Positions 23,101 through 36,709 are shown, numbered from the stretch's first letter. The stretch: DNA of 64,000 nucleotides from Lutraria lutraria (GCA_964023205.1 OZ026847.1:3780819-3844818); one strand, 5' to 3'. Translations and numbers: made by a program. The notes: generated by a model from the letters alone, not told the origin.

Positions 23101-26100
23101 CCAGGATGTATAACATGAATCTTCATTTTGGTTTCAACTAGAAAAAAATCTTACGTTCATATACACAGCATTTATGTAATCTGGTTCATTAAGTGCTCGA
23201 TTTAAAAACAGTCTTGGTCGACCTATGTTTCCTTAAATATGAAGAAGTTGGAAGATGTATTTGCTATGTAATTGTAAGAAAGACCAAATATAGTGAATAT
23301 ACGTACTCAATGTCTAAAGTAGTATTTATGTATGTATATTTTAGCAATGCGTGCTATGTGACACGGTATATTCTAAACACACTCGTATCTTTTGCAACAG
23401 TCACAATTATGTCTTGTATTAAATTGTGTACCTGGAATGTCTGCTCCTTGACGATTTTTGTCACTATGGAGCCTGTTGGCTTCTTTAGCTTCTTTCTCAA
23501 TCCCAGATTCTATCTTTATCTCAAGGCCAAGCTCCTAATATATACACATTGTGTAATCATTAGATCATACATTGCATGTATATCGACTTGGATTTAATGT
23601 CAATACAGAAGAGACGAAGTAATGTTGTAAACTTGAAGGTTTTATAACTAATATTTACTGAGAGTTCAAATGTCTCGTGTAATAGACCTAAGTGTACGTG
23701 TATTAAAATTACTCGGTTTATACAAGATACCGATGTCAAGGTTATCTGCTGTACAGGAGTGTTAACCCATATTGCTAAATACATAATTTGCAATAAATAC
23801 CTGGAATTGTTCGGTATAGAATGAATCATCCTTCGAAGCCATAAATGTTTGAATGTTGTCAATGGTAACCGGTTCCGAACCAAACATGAGTGTGTACACA
23901 ATACCTCTGTATAAGTACTGATATTGTTCCTTTTATGAAATAAAGATAAATATTCAAATGAGCTAATAAACAAGCATAATTAGCAAAAATACTTCTCTTC
24001 TACCCAATGGATTTCATCTTTACAGTTTGAAGGAGAGATATAACATTTGTATCATGCCTTAATTTATATTATCAACTCTCAGGTATGATTCATGTTTAGG
24101 GATATCATCGTAACATGTCAATAATATTAAACATGTTATTAAGATGAATGTTACATGGTCTCACCGGTCTGTCATAAGACGAAAGAGCAAACAGAACAGG
24201 CAACAATTATGATAAGACATGAAAATGTCATTTAAACACAGTTCAATAAATAAACATACTTACATGGGTTTGTACCATGTTGACCCTTTGTTCTCTCAGT
24301 ATCTTTACACAGTCCAACACATTGACAGCTTGTTCTGCTTTTCCCTGGTCTGTCAATATGTCTAGAGCTATATACGTACCGGTTCGACCCACACCAGCAC
24401 TGCAGTTACACACACATAAACCAATACCATGTAAAAACGATGTCTCACATGAACGAAAGTGAACCACTATCGAATATTTCAATAGTCAACAACCAAACAT
24501 AACACTATATTCCCCAAGCTGCATATTATGTTTTCAAGACAGAACATGTTCTTCACAAAACGACACACAAAACTCAAAAAACATCGTAACGTCTTGCCTA
24601 TCAATCTTTTAAGTAATCGCTATCATTAATGACGGCAATGATTTGCATTAAGAACACGTATACTTGTTCAATGTCGCAAATGAATTTGAAATAGAAGGTA
24701 CTACAAAAGCCTGGAACGATTGAAGATATTTACTCAAGATGTAAGAACTAGACTCCACCGACATATCAGTGTCGTCTCAAACTATCGAATAACATTGAAA
24801 TAATCTGATTAACGAGGTGAAAGAAGTACGCAAGGTTCTAAGTGCAATTTCGTTTATACCTGCAGTGTACTATCGTCGGTCCTCCATTGTCCGTCTTTAA
24901 AACTTTCACTCTTTGTCGAAACACTACTAGACTCAACACATTGTCAGGTGCACTCTTGTCAGGCCAGGCTGTATAATGCATGTGCGTTAATGATCTCTCT
25001 TTTTGTCCCTGATACAACGTAAGAGGTTTATAAATCAAATTAAGTTTAAAAACACGTTGACTATATGTGGGATTAAAGAGGTTTATCATGAAATATACGT
25101 AATATGTTATAAATGTTGCATCTTAATTGTCAATGTCGTTTCTTGAATGAACATTTTAATGATCTAGGGCTAATATGAGTAATGATAAGTCGTGACTCTA
25201 CATATATATGAAAGTTATATGAAAGTTATCAAAGGATATCTTTGAATACAACCTTGGTGACAGTCATGTTTGTGAGGGTGTATTCTGCATATTCGGAACT
25301 CCCTTGATGCGTCACAGTGATATCACCATACGTGTTACTTGTATTAACTTCCGGCCAATACCTTTGACATTTCATGCCCTGAAAGACACCAAAATATCCA
25401 AACAATATAATTTATGAAGTCCGAAAAACAAATTCCGCATTAAAAATGTATAGGCTAAGAGATGTAATAAGGGGATATTCCCTTTTAAACTGAAAAGAAA
25501 TCGGTCAATAAAATGAACAAACGCTCTAAAACATCACTACTTATCTTTATCAATAACCATCCTTGAATCTGGTTGAGTGTGCTATTATTTACTTTAACAT
25601 GCAATGTATTACATAATACGTCTCGTCCAGACATTAAAGGATTGTGGTAAAGTTATTTTTACACATTGCATATCGTTTTATGATATAGTCTCCAACTAAG
25701 AATTGAAGACGGATTTATATACATAATTAAGGAATTAAAATATATAAATCTCTGAACACAAAAAAGATATACCGTTGTTTCCATCAAATTAGTTAACATT
25801 ACAATGACCTCCGCGTTTTCATACCAAACCATCTTCCAGAACGATATGAACCGGTTTGTGATATCAGCAGTAGGACCTATGTCAGAATACAATAAATCTC
25901 GTGATGTAATGTCAGCCAAGAGAGATAATACATGGTGTCATTGTACAGTTGACATTTAAAGCAGAGTTCTAGCAGAGTTTTTATGATTAAATTTTGTTAA
26001 TTTGGGCAGAAATATGGCATTTGTGAATAACACAGATTTCGTTGTATGAGTACTTTGACATCGGCAATGCTTACTTAAACATCTGCGTAAAAGACATTTA

Positions 26101-29100
26101 GTTAAGATAAATGTACTTATGAGCAGAGGTACACAAACACGGTATTAATGTATACGCTTCTTTTGTCCTAATATATTTACGACTTCTGTTCGACCCGGCA
26201 GAATTGAACGATTATGTAAACAGTTAATATAACATCCTTTAAGTAAAAATTATATCTTGTTTCAGGTAATTAAACTATCATTTGCACATTACATTGTGTA
26301 TTTGTAACAGAATCGTGACAAAAACATACGTACCAACTGATGCGATGTACGCTTTGGTCGTATTGTAACCCTGCAAGAAACGGTGTTGAATTACAAATTT
26401 TATATGTGTTTCACTTGCCGTAAACAACTACAAAATTTTTGGTTATTCTAAGTTCGCCATGATATAAAGAATGTTATGTCAATAGTTATTACTAACTTCC
26501 TTAATGATCGTCGTTCGTCACATAAACTCGCGTATTTTATTACCAAAACGCATTAAAACTAAATATGGCGGTATGCTATTCTACTTAAAGTGGTATAATA
26601 TACATATACACTGCACTTACATTAATGTAACAAGCATTAATGAAGAATGTGGGATCATCTTTCAATTTTACTCTGGTATGGTCATCTAGAAAACAATAAT
26701 TAATTTGTAATATAGTAAAAATAAATTAAAACATTCAGTGAATATGTTACCATTGTTTCCAAAGTATTATCTAAATTAAAAGTTTATGAACAAAATATTC
26801 CGTCTTAGTATCAAAATGTAATATTTTAATAAATGTTTTGTTCATTCAATGTCAGACAATTAGCATGATTGTCATAAACAACGTTGTAAAATCCGTTTTA
26901 TGTGTGATCATTACAAACTATTAGAACTGACGAGACATATACATACAAGGATATATTCCTTTGAATCTATTTAAGGCTCTGTTTTCTGACGTCCTGGCAA
27001 CAGAAAAAGTATGGGATGTTGAATGTGGTAGCTGCTGCAATTACCAAATAAAGTACTCGTTATCATAAAATACCTACTAATTATGACTTATACAGGTATC
27101 ATTTTCAACAATGTTATACATAGACAATTAGCCCATGTACATTTTATAGGGGTTGTTAAATAAATCTAAAATTTATATTCATAACATTATATGAGCCCTT
27201 AAAAATGGATGTACAAATTATGTAATCAGCTTATTTCCTTGATGGTACTTAATTAAAGAGTTTAATTTATGTCAGTAGTTGTTTAACATGTTTTATCTAA
27301 AGAGACTTTAAACAGACTAAACACTTAACCTGAAACTCTCGCTTGAAGAATTCAGTATCCTTGTTTGTTACATATCTATGTAGATCTGACAATTTGATTT
27401 TCGTAGAAGCATCGATGTTTGCATATTCAACATCGGCTTCTTCAGTACCTTCGACATCGGGTTGATGTCCCTCATTCATTAGCTCAATGTAATTATGATT
27501 CTCTTTATTTCGACGTGAAGCATTTTGGTAGTCGTTAGTTGCTGAAATAGGAAAATGTTATAACACTTACTGAACCATCATTACAAAATGACAGTTATGT
27601 ACGTGAAATATATTCCATGAATTGCTATTTGATAGACTAGTATAATCTTCGTAGAATTTTTACTTTTTGTTCATTGTCTAAAATAGACTTATAGTTACTT
27701 TCATTATATATAAAAGTAAACATATTCAGCTTTACAATATATCTATAAGAGATAAAAAAACTATCGCTCTTAAGTAAAGATAACCAGCTCGAAAACGAAA
27801 GTAGAAAATATTTTCAGGTCTTTCAAACAAACAAAAGCTAACCTTTTATTGATAGTGGTAAAAGCGACCTTGGTGGGTGGTTAATTTTTTCTAAACAAGT
27901 GTCTGTGAATAAAACAACTTCACACACGAATTCTGCAAACTTATTGAAATAATGTTTGCTTGCTATTCTATATTTGAAATCGCCGTTTTTTATCTCATAG
28001 TTCATCATTTACGTATTTTGATAATTAAGTTAAAGTGAGAAATAAAAATGGCGTAAGGATAACGTAAGGAACTAAAACCAATTTGCTCAAATATATCCCT
28101 AAATCACAAATTCATAGTGAGGAATAAAAGACAACTGGTGATGAATATAAAAAAATCCGTGTTCAGATAAAACTGAACTATTTAATGGAAGATTTGATCC
28201 TGGTGAATCTTTTATACCTCGTCCTGTGTTTGTGTCTAACTCAGGTGTATTTGGGATATCATTGACAGAGGAGAACTGGTCCAATGAGTCATGTGGTTGT
28301 TTGTCTTTGCGGCGTTTCCTTGCACAATCAGGAAATAAACTAATAGTTATTCAAATGAAAAACATTATACAAACATGGACTAAGCAAATACTTACGTGTA
28401 ATCGAGGTTACTGGATAGTATATATAGCAGATACTTAGTATAAGTCACAATTAGGTTCATTAACAAATCTTAACGTCGATCCTTGAATCAAATTATAGCT
28501 AGAAGTCAATAATTACGTAATGAATTCTATAATGCGTGTTAATAAAATATCAAGGTAACCACTGCAAATATGTGTCCATGGAACAGTTTCATTACAAATA
28601 GATATAGCCAAAATTGAAATACCGATGAAAGGAAGCACAAAGATACTTGAGACTCTGTGTTTTTGGTGTCAGTGTCGCTACATACACTATTAAAACGGGA
28701 AGCTTTTTGAATCTGGATAAGAACCAATTGGAATCTAATTTACAACATGCACATTGTAGTAAACCAATTATTCATTAACATGTATGATCATTGCTTAAAA
28801 GACGTTCAGTGTCAAGTTGACATTTACTTATTTACTTGACAAAAATAGCAGCTTTCTTTTGAAGGCCCATGAGTTGTCTTTTAGCATGCTGCCATTGCTT
28901 ATATGTTTATGTTAGTCAATATTAACTAATGCATAATGAGATTTGAATTAGGAATAAATGAAAGTCATGATGCTATTCATTTACCATTTGCGTAAGACAA
29001 GACATCCAACCAATATAATAGCTATCAGCACAAGAGCCCCTGTCACGCCTCCAGCCACCGGACCAGCTACATTTCCAGTATCATCCACGACAGCGGATGC

Positions 29101-31844
29101 TTAAATTGAATAGTGACTGTTTTCTAAACGTGTAGTTTTATAACCTGCAAATGCTTGATTAAATTGATTTAGTAGGAAAGATGCTCATGAATCAGTAATG
29201 CCAGTTTCATACATAAACAAATAAACTAATTCACTATTACTTTTTAAATCATTAAATCGCTCACAGTTGTGTCTATTTAACATAATACATGCATTAACTA
29301 GATCATAAGAACATTTACTCGAAACATTAACTCACCTTTTGTACAGTCGGGTTCCTCAAACCCATCGGAACATCCGTGATGACATTTTCCATCAGTTTGG
29401 GAGCATGAAGTGTTAATACATTGCTCACTACATTTAGAATCACAGTTGTTTCCATGGTAACCTGATAAGCAATTGCTACAAAACCCAGACAATTGATCAC
29501 ATACACCATCTAAACAATTGGTGCTACAGTTGTCAGTACAGTTCGCATTAGTGTGTCCCTTTAAGCATCCATGCAAACATTTTCCTGTTTCAAACTCACA
29601 TATTGTTTTATTGCTGTCCACATTACATTTATCAGAACATTCAACGTCACACTTGGGTCCATAATATCTATATGTACATGTAAAACATTCCCCTGTTTGC
29701 TTTTCGCAACCCTGCAGACAATTTGTAGAACAGGACGTATTGCAATTATTACCAAAGTAGCCTGTTTGACATTTTGCACATTGTGTTGTATTTTCACATT
29801 GCTCACATAACCCATTCAAAGAACAACATTTATCTCCAGTATAGTTGCCATGGCATCCACTGCTACAATTCCCACTTAGCTGTTCACATTTGTTCTCATT
29901 GCAGCCAAAGGAGCAAGTTTGGTTACAGAAGATTCCATACATTCCAGGTTTGCATTTGTCACAATGACCTGTTGTTCTATTACATACATCACTAAAGCAA
30001 CCCGTCGTCAATGGGCACTGCATAATGCAATTTGTTCCGTAATATCCCGCATGACAAGCATCACATTTTCCTCCAGAATAATTACCCACACAACCATTGG
30101 AACAGTTTCCATTTTCCTTGTTGCAAACAAAGTCTTCACAATTTGACGGACAAGTGGTGTTGCAATATTTCCCATAGAAACCAATTTTGCAGTGTTCACA
30201 TATTCGTTCTTCAAATTGATCACTTATACATCCATATGTACAAATACCTTGATCACGAGAACAAATACTGTCCTTACAATTAACTGAACAGTTGAACTGG
30301 CAATCTTCACCATGAGTTCCATTTACACATGTATCACAGTTGTCACCGATGATAATTGTTGAATCACAACCTTCGGTACAAGTTCCATTCATTCTTTCAC
30401 ATTTATTGTCCAAACACTTTGTTGACGGACAGTTAGCGTCGCAATCCGATCCATATTTTCCGGGAACACAATCCTGACAAAGGTTGTCCTCGTCTAGAGC
30501 ATAATTTGTCTTACAGCCGTTCTTACACTGCCCAGTACTTTGAACACATACATTTTCTAAACATGCTGCACTCAAACAATCAAAATCACATTTGTCTCCG
30601 TATTTCCCCGATACACAGACACTACAAAACCCTTCACTGTCGAGAACAAAACTACCAGTACATCCCTCTGTACATTTTCCATTATTCTTGTCACAAACAT
30701 CGTGCGCGCAGTTTTTACAGTCAATATCGCAATTACTTCCATATTTACCAGTAATGCAAATACTGCATGTATTGTCATTGCCAGCAGCGAAGTTATCAAG
30801 ACAACCGTGAGTACAAACGCCAGAATATCTTTCACAGACCTCGTTCTTACAATTCTTGCAGTCGAATCTGCAATCAGTTCCATATTTACCAATTATACAA
30901 ATATTACATAGATTTCCGTCTCCTTGACTGAAATTATCAATACATCCACCTGTACATACTCCAGTAGTCCTGTGACAGATCTCGTTCTTACAATTTCTGC
31001 AGTCACTACCACAATCATTTCCGTATTTACCAGCTACACAAACATTACATAGATTTCCATCACCGGGAGCAAAGTTATCAATACACCCGTTGATACAAGT
31101 TCCGTCAGTGTTACTGCATATGACATCACTACATGTAGTCGGACAGGGTAATGTACAGTCATAACCGTACCATCCGTTCTTACATCCAATTGTACAAGAC
31201 CCGTTTGTTTTGCTGCAAACATCATCATGACAATTATGGCATTTTGAAGCACATAGAGTACCATACCAGCCATTTTTACAAACGGTACAATTTGTATTTG
31301 TTGAACATCGCTGACAGTTGACTGGACATTTAGCCGTACAGTTTGTTGAACTTCCATTATGATATCCATCTTTACATTCATAACATATACGATACGTCGA
31401 ATGCCCTGAAAGCCCATACTCTCTTCCACATGAAATACATTGTTCCGGACATGTATTTATGCATTTACCCCCGAAGTAACCAGGTTTACAGCCATCAACA
31501 CAGTAACATTCATTATCGTTTTGATTTTTGCATCTATTATTTACACATCTATCACAGTTATTACAGGCACTGTCTACTGACGCTGTCAACAAACAAATTC
31601 AATAATAGCAATAACTTCCACTTCTTTTAAATACATGTTATTCAATGTTAAGCTTTGTGTACGTAAAAATAACTTCTTTAGTTCTCTCGAGATTATATAC
31701 AACTCATAAAATTAGCGCTACAAGACTTGTATAAATGGTATGGACACGTATCAAATGTTACTTTAGAAGCAATGTCATGCTTACGTAAGCTACTTAGTAC
31801 TTACTGATTATGACAACTATAAGCATCCACGTCAATATCTTCAT
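20107..31844 (-). CDS. EGF-repeat receptor-type protein tyrosine phosphatase, copy A (complete gene model)
   Basis: Type I membrane receptor phosphatase that should remove phosphate from tyrosines of cytoplasmic substrates. Twenty exons can be joined with matching phases (minus strand): 31844-31805, 31582-29336, 29099-28985, 28318-28218, 27541-27330, 27034-26947, 26685-26621, 26370-26334, 25876-25773, 25378-25253, 25008-24860, 24399-24264, 23929-23801, 23534-23432, 23222-23155, 22799-22665, 22439-22308, 21828-21665, 21061-20926 and a tentative 20187-20107. This gives about 1455 residues: signal peptide, EGF-like repeats (about 19-762), one TM helix (about 773-798), D1 and D2. The start is the ATG at 31844, because the upstream ATG (31854) meets a stop after four codons. 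The ectodomain has only EGF-like repeats, with no Ig, FN3 or MAM, unlike vertebrate RPTP classes. The ligand is unknown. Copy B at 1-4836 is its tandem paralogue. Exon joins are read by eye; the last exon is the weakest part. Confidence 0.88.
20926..23534 (-). CDS. RPTP copy A exons 14-19: PTP domain D2 (divergent)
   Basis: Six exons (23534-23432, 23222-23155, 22799-22665, 22439-22308, 21828-21665, 21061-20926) align with a second PTP domain: DKNRQGADIP, DYINAVYMN, RYISAQTPLPTSLSDF, YLPEVNQ, HYQYTGWKHERE, IHC and, across the next junction, MNAFERSG. Cys (about residue 1383) and Arg keep the C-x5-R spacing, but WPD has become WKH and the Gly-rich loop is gone. In most RPTPs D2 has little activity and acts in regulation or scaffolding; the same is inferred here. 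A SINE lies in the intron at 21959-22225. Confidence 0.83.
21959..22225 (-). mobile_element. SINE inside a D2 intron of copy A, with target duplication
   Basis: The tRNA-like head on the minus strand (GCAGTGGTCCAGTCTTTAGT, B box GAGTTCAAATCCCGG) and the tail (AAACGGCGTTGAACCAA) match the family seen at 9421 and 33145. A perfect 10-bp direct repeat GTCTAGCAGG flanks it (21949-21958 and 22226-22235). Confidence 0.8.
23801..27541 (-). CDS. RPTP copy A exons 5-13: PTP domain D1 (catalytic)
   Basis: Nine exons give a canonical PTP fold in order: a lead-in helix (FFKREFQ), YPYDHTRVKL, FINACYIN, GYNTTKAYIAS, FWKMVW with VIVML, the KCQRYWPE motif, HYTAWPD with the general-acid Asp (about residue 1061), HCSAGVGRTG with the nucleophilic Cys (about 1094) and Arg, and MVQTHEQYQYLYR with the Q-loop Gln. 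The nucleophile signature is assembled across an intron: exon 11 ends inside the Ser codon after HC and exon 12 begins at 24399. The usual KNRY substrate-recognition loop is here NRFKG, so that tyrosine is replaced by Phe. All key residues for Cys-dependent phosphate hydrolysis are present, so D1 should be active. Confidence 0.9.
28218..29099 (-). CDS. RPTP copy A exons 3-4: transmembrane and juxtamembrane
   Basis: Exon 3 (29099-28985) encodes a short linker and a Gly/Ala/Ile/Val/Leu-rich helix (VAGGVTGALVLIAIILVGC) followed by the stop-transfer residues LRK. Exon 4 (28318-28218) continues with the basic stretch WKRRKDK and a Ser/Asp/Thr-rich tail ending NTGRG before a GTATAA donor. Phases are 1, 2 and 1, consistent with both neighbours. 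The same two exons, nearly identical, are at 1776-1662 and 986-886 in copy B. Confidence 0.85.
29336..31582 (-). CDS. RPTP copy A exon 2: EGF-like repeat ectodomain
   Basis: One uninterrupted 2247-nt exon encodes about 750 residues of Cys-rich repeats, most about 43 residues long, with the recurring patterns GKYGxxC, GxCxxGC and CxxCxxGYYGxxC typical of MEGF/laminin-type EGF modules. Many Asn-X-Ser/Thr sites (for example NCS and NCT) predict N-glycosylation. It starts after a TTGACAG acceptor and ends at AAAG|GTGAGT. Having the whole repeat array in one exon helps explain how units can be gained or lost without disturbing the reading frame. It is 324 nt shorter than the homologous exon of copy B. 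A binding or adhesion role is inferred from the family. Confidence 0.92.
31805..31844 (-). CDS. RPTP copy A exon 1: signal peptide
   Basis: The 40-nt coding part of exon 1 begins at ATG 31844 and ends at a GTAAGT donor. With the first bases of the next exon it encodes MKILTWMLIVVIIT followed by SVDSAC, a short hydrophobic signal peptide that runs straight into the first cysteine of the EGF region. Phase 1 matches the acceptor at 31582. A possible acceptor (TTTGCAG) just upstream suggests a separate 5' untranslated exon that I cannot place. Confidence 0.75.
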
Positions 31845-33144
31845 GTTTCTCCCTAAAAAACAGCCATCCTGCAAATGGCAAGTGTTTAGAATTTTAAAAC
31901 ATTTTTTAAAGATTTCTAGGAACCGGAATATGTATATTACACTTTATCCAATATCCATTATCATTTTCAAAGAAACAAATTACTAATATCATACAGGTTT
32001 ACTTGTCACCAATTACTCATTTATAAAAATGATAATGTTGATTATGTAATATTCTACTATTCGTAATGCAGACGTATAGTTGGTCTATATAATCATGATA
32101 ATATGTATTCATTCACGTGCATCGGAAGAACATTCAATACTTATTTTGAATATAAATGTGTGATTGAACAGCATTACTTCTTAATAAATTACTTCGTATA
32201 TATTTAATAGTGTCACTTTTTTTAAATTATTAATCCAACCTCGTGTATCAATATGATATGTTTTACATTGCTATTTACTGATACATTTATGTACAAAAGA
32301 AATAACCGAATTTTCAACAGATGTATGCCAATAAACGCTCTAGTATTAGAATAGTTCAGCAAATAACTATGAAGAGCCATGAGTGAAGAACAATAGCTTT
32401 CACAGTAATTAGACAACCCCGATTATTCACTATGTTCAAACCTAATTGGAAAATAGAATTACTTACGAGTTCAAGGTACAACATATATGATGAACAGAAT
32501 ACGCATCCGATTTTTGGCATGCAATTCTAAGTCACTTTCGGAACTTAACTGTGCTATCGTTGACAAAAATCATGAACAATGCATTTCTGCATTCCTTACC
32601 AAGGTAAAATCCATGTGCGGCATATGAGCAGAGGTAATTCAATCTTCAAAAACTACACAAAACATCAGGTATATGTGGTACAACAAGGATGAATTTATCA
32701 CGATTTCTTTATTATTTTAAGTCATGCGTTTTAAACATAACGTTTTAAGAAAAGCTATTTTTCTCATTTGTAGCTTTATATTTTATTTATCTCTACTCCT
32801 AATATGATACCTAATTATGTATGCCCACATCACTGAACCATGCAAGCAGCAATTGGTTATATTATCTTATTATTCAGTTTAAAAAGGATGAGGCTCTATA
32901 ACAATAGTTGAATCAAAGTATTGTCCAAGGGATAATTGCCTAATGTTTCACCCAACAAGAAGTGTTCTTTGTTTGATGGAAAGCCTCCTACAATGACGGT
33001 AAAGAGAATGTGCATTTTGACAAGATGTTAAATGATACGTATGAGATTACTACTGAAGTTAAAATAGTAGAACGTGGGAGATGTAAATAAGAAAGTTAAA
33101 CAACAGGCTACACTGCAATTTTATGGACGTTTCCTTTTATTATG

Positions 33145-33420
33145 GTTCACTAAAGCCGCGGCCGTGGTCCAGGGATTAGTGTGCTGGATATGTAACCCAG
33201 CGATCAAGACCTGATTCCCGGTTGCGGCAGGTGGTACATGAAATATTAAACACAATTTCAATTTCCCTCCACAATTGGAGAAGTTGGCGGGTCCTTGTCG
33301 AACGGTAACTTGCTACTGGTTAGCATACCGTCCAGGAAAACTTGTTAGGTGAATCAGCCGCCGTATATAACTGGGAAAACATCAATGAAAAACGGCGTTA
33401 AACCAAAATAAACAAATACA
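33145..33420 (+). mobile_element. tRNA-headed SINE (same insertion as at 9421)
   Basis: The head GCCGCGGCCGTGGTCCAGG, the body and the tail AAAAACGGCGTTAAACCAAA match the copy at 9421-9690 and occupy the same place in the duplicated flank. Confidence 0.75.
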
Positions 33421-36044
33421 TATGATAGACCATACCAAAAAGCAAAGGGATAAGCGACTAAATACTTATATAACACCGCCTTGGCAGACGTATGTAAAAT
33501 GAGAGATGGAATTCGAAACCATGACAGGTAGTGTTTTCTTGAGATTGCATTCTTGGTAAATGAGAGTTGGACCCAGGAGCTTGGCTCAGGAGGCTTTTTT
33601 GGGAAGGGATTGAGTTTAAGGCTTGAATCCTAGATAAGATTCTACAGTCAATTTTTTTCATATGCATACCTTAAAGTGATCAGAATTTGTAAAGACACAT
33701 AAGGTTTTGTGTTCAATCAATCTATTACTATAATGCATTCACGACGTAAACATCTCAGCGACGTTTAGAAACAAAGAATGGCACCTGTCGTAGTATCTTT
33801 CATTCAGTGTTATACATAACTTCTCAATTAACCAAGGAATATTTTGCAAAAACAATGCAAGGAAAAGCGATGACGTATAAGTACAAATTGTCTTAGTCCG
33901 TCTTAGCTTGAATATTACTAATAATGACTGTAGATATTTACCTTGTTCACATATATCTAAAATACAAAAATAATAAAACATAAAGATAATACGGACACTC
34001 TTATTAGTTCGTGTTTAATGGCAGGTCTAATGTTATCAGGTATATTTCTTTTAACAAAACAAATAAGAAGAAATGATTTAGAAGTTGTAACATGAATCAA
34101 TATCAAATAAATTGAGCACGTCATCAGAATTATGTATTGAATGCGTTGGAAACTGTATAAGGAGTGTACGCAATTTTAGAATAAGTGACCGCGTGGTTTA
34201 TTTTTGGAAGCATTAATTGTATTATGTACGTAGAATGCCCAACAACCTTCTATGCTGAACCCATATTGTGACAGGTAAGGAATGAGAATATAATAATACT
34301 TCGTTATTAATGCATTGTTCAACGCTCATCTACCAACTAGGGTCAGTTTGATCTCAGCAACTGTTTTCACGAAGCCATTTACTACAAGTATTGACGCTAG
34401 GCTCACAAGGATTTATGACTTGGTCAGTAAAGGTGTTTTCATCACAGAACTGGTTAAACAGATGTTGTAACACCATCTGTTAAACGAATCACATCAATTT
34501 ACGTCATGGGTCCACTCGGACCCCAAAATAAATTTTCCATTTTTCGTATATGTTGCTGAAAAAACATGACTACATCATACAGAACTACTAGGTATACACA
34601 GATATACAACTAAACAGACTCTAAGAGCCATTTTACCAGATAATGATAAAGAAAAATATTAGATTAATAATATTATGCATCATGGTTAAAACATCATGTG
34701 ATACAGTCATGTTTCCGATGAATTACCGATTAACTTTTACATACGTATGTAACATTGAGAACTGCGGATGTACTTAGACCGGACCGCATAATATAACATA
34801 TTACCTAGCTTGGTTATCCAGTTGTATATAAAGGTGACATGAGCGGTAGATATGATTTTTGTAACGATCATACGATTAATATCATCTAGAATCTTTATTA
34901 GCTGTGAACTTTATTCAGTAACAGGTGTGTTGTTTCAGTTGGAAAAAGTAAAATCTAAGAGTACATTTACTTATGTTTCAATTTTGTACTAGTGATACAG
35001 AAGAATAAATCATTTTTTTTTGTTATAAATGTTCATTGATATAGTTCCTTGCCAATCAAATGTAGAACAATACGTGAACAGTACAGTATAAATGTACCTA
35101 CTGTGCAAGTCTTTACTAGTAAATGTTGCTAGGTTAGTTTTGATAATATATGCGTGTCGATGTGTAAATATCAAATTAATTTTCACAGTACTATGCATTA
35201 TTATATTTTGACAATATTTTTGTATGAACTGCTTAGAATTGTATTTATTTGTAAATTGATGCAAACACGATTTTGGAAAAAATATACCAAGAAATACTGC
35301 AGAAAAAACTTGTTTCGTTATTTCTAACATAGAAAAAAGTGACAAATATCAAACAAGCTTACTTGCAAGTAAAATATAAAACTGTATCCATCTGAAATAA
35401 AACAATCACACAATGTTCAGGTTTAGCAGTGTTATTTTTCATATAAATCCAAAATTGAAGAAAATCAATACTGCCTATTCGTAGTTAACAACTAAAATGT
35501 CATATATGGAAATTCACATATCAAGAATATATGTTAAACTTTTGTTATTTAAATAAGAAATGATATAAACGCGAATGTAACTGCATATTTGAAATAAACC
35601 TGATACATACGTTTTGTAACAAAAAGGAAGATTAAATAAAGGTACCTAGTGGTTCTATCCAAGTGTACGCTGTTCAATATGACGTCTAATGACCCTTGCT
35701 ATTGACTCCTGTGTAAAAAACACAGAAACTCATACATTTAGTGTCACCATTCCAAGACATAAGAAACAAATCGTTACTTAAGTATAGCAGGAAAAATAAT
35801 TGTATGGTAAATACATAGTGAACTAAATACAGACGAACATTTTTATCACGAGATGATTTTAATTCATGTTGATGTTAAATAAAACAATATGATTGCAAAA
35901 TATACGAGGACTGGAGGCAAACATTTCTAGGTTTCCGTTAACATTCCTTAACAATACAGAGTGGGTAAGAGGTTTCATTTTCAATTATATTTGTTTATAA
36001 CAAAATCGTTGATACAGATCATACAAAAAATATCGACAATAAAA

Positions 36045-36095
36045 TAATATTATAATAATATTGTAATAATAATATTATAATAATATTGTATCAAT
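36045..36095. repeat. AT-rich palindromic repeat
   Basis: Alternating AATAATATTATAATAATATT-type units that can fold on themselves, placed exactly where the alignment with the copy B flank ends (equivalent of about 13165). Confidence 0.75.
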
Positions 36096-36709
36096 ATGGC
36101 GTTGTATGGGACTATTTTATAGTCATGTTACTAAACGGTTATGAGGCTGTTAAAGACAGACACAACATGTGTTTTTAAATCCAAGTAAATTAAGTTTTGA
36201 GACTTATTTCGTTGAAGAAACAGGTATTTTGTAATAGATACAGGATAAATCGAATACTTGGTTGGTACTAAGTTTATCCGGTTTGGTAAGAAAACTTAAA
36301 TGGGCTCGCCAAAGGCTCGCCCATTTCAGCTTCCTAAGCCTCACCGGATAAACTTTTTCCATCTTGGCACCAACCATGTATTCTCTATATATAAAGGAGG
36401 GATATGTCTTACGCCACTAAATATGTACACCTGCATCATTTTTAACTCTCACGCGAACTCAAGTAAAACAGCAAACTATTTACTTGAATATCATATATCC
36501 ATCCAAGGATAAATGATCAACACAAACAGGTGTACAAACTTGCAATCAGGAAGTATACATCGGTACAGTAGTCACCGTTGATACTTTAGTAGAAAAATGC
36601 TAATTTTGTTTAATTTTATATTCTATCAAACATAATGCAGTCGTATAGTTTATTAGCTTGATGTAAGCACGGATTTAATTTTTTTTTTTTGCGTTTGTCG
36701 GTTGCAAGC

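Noticed and set aside
24838..25089. Loss of the catalytic motif in D1 (the ORF reads HCRYKRN)
   Set aside because: The reading passes the donor at 24859; after splicing the motif is HCSAGVGRTG.
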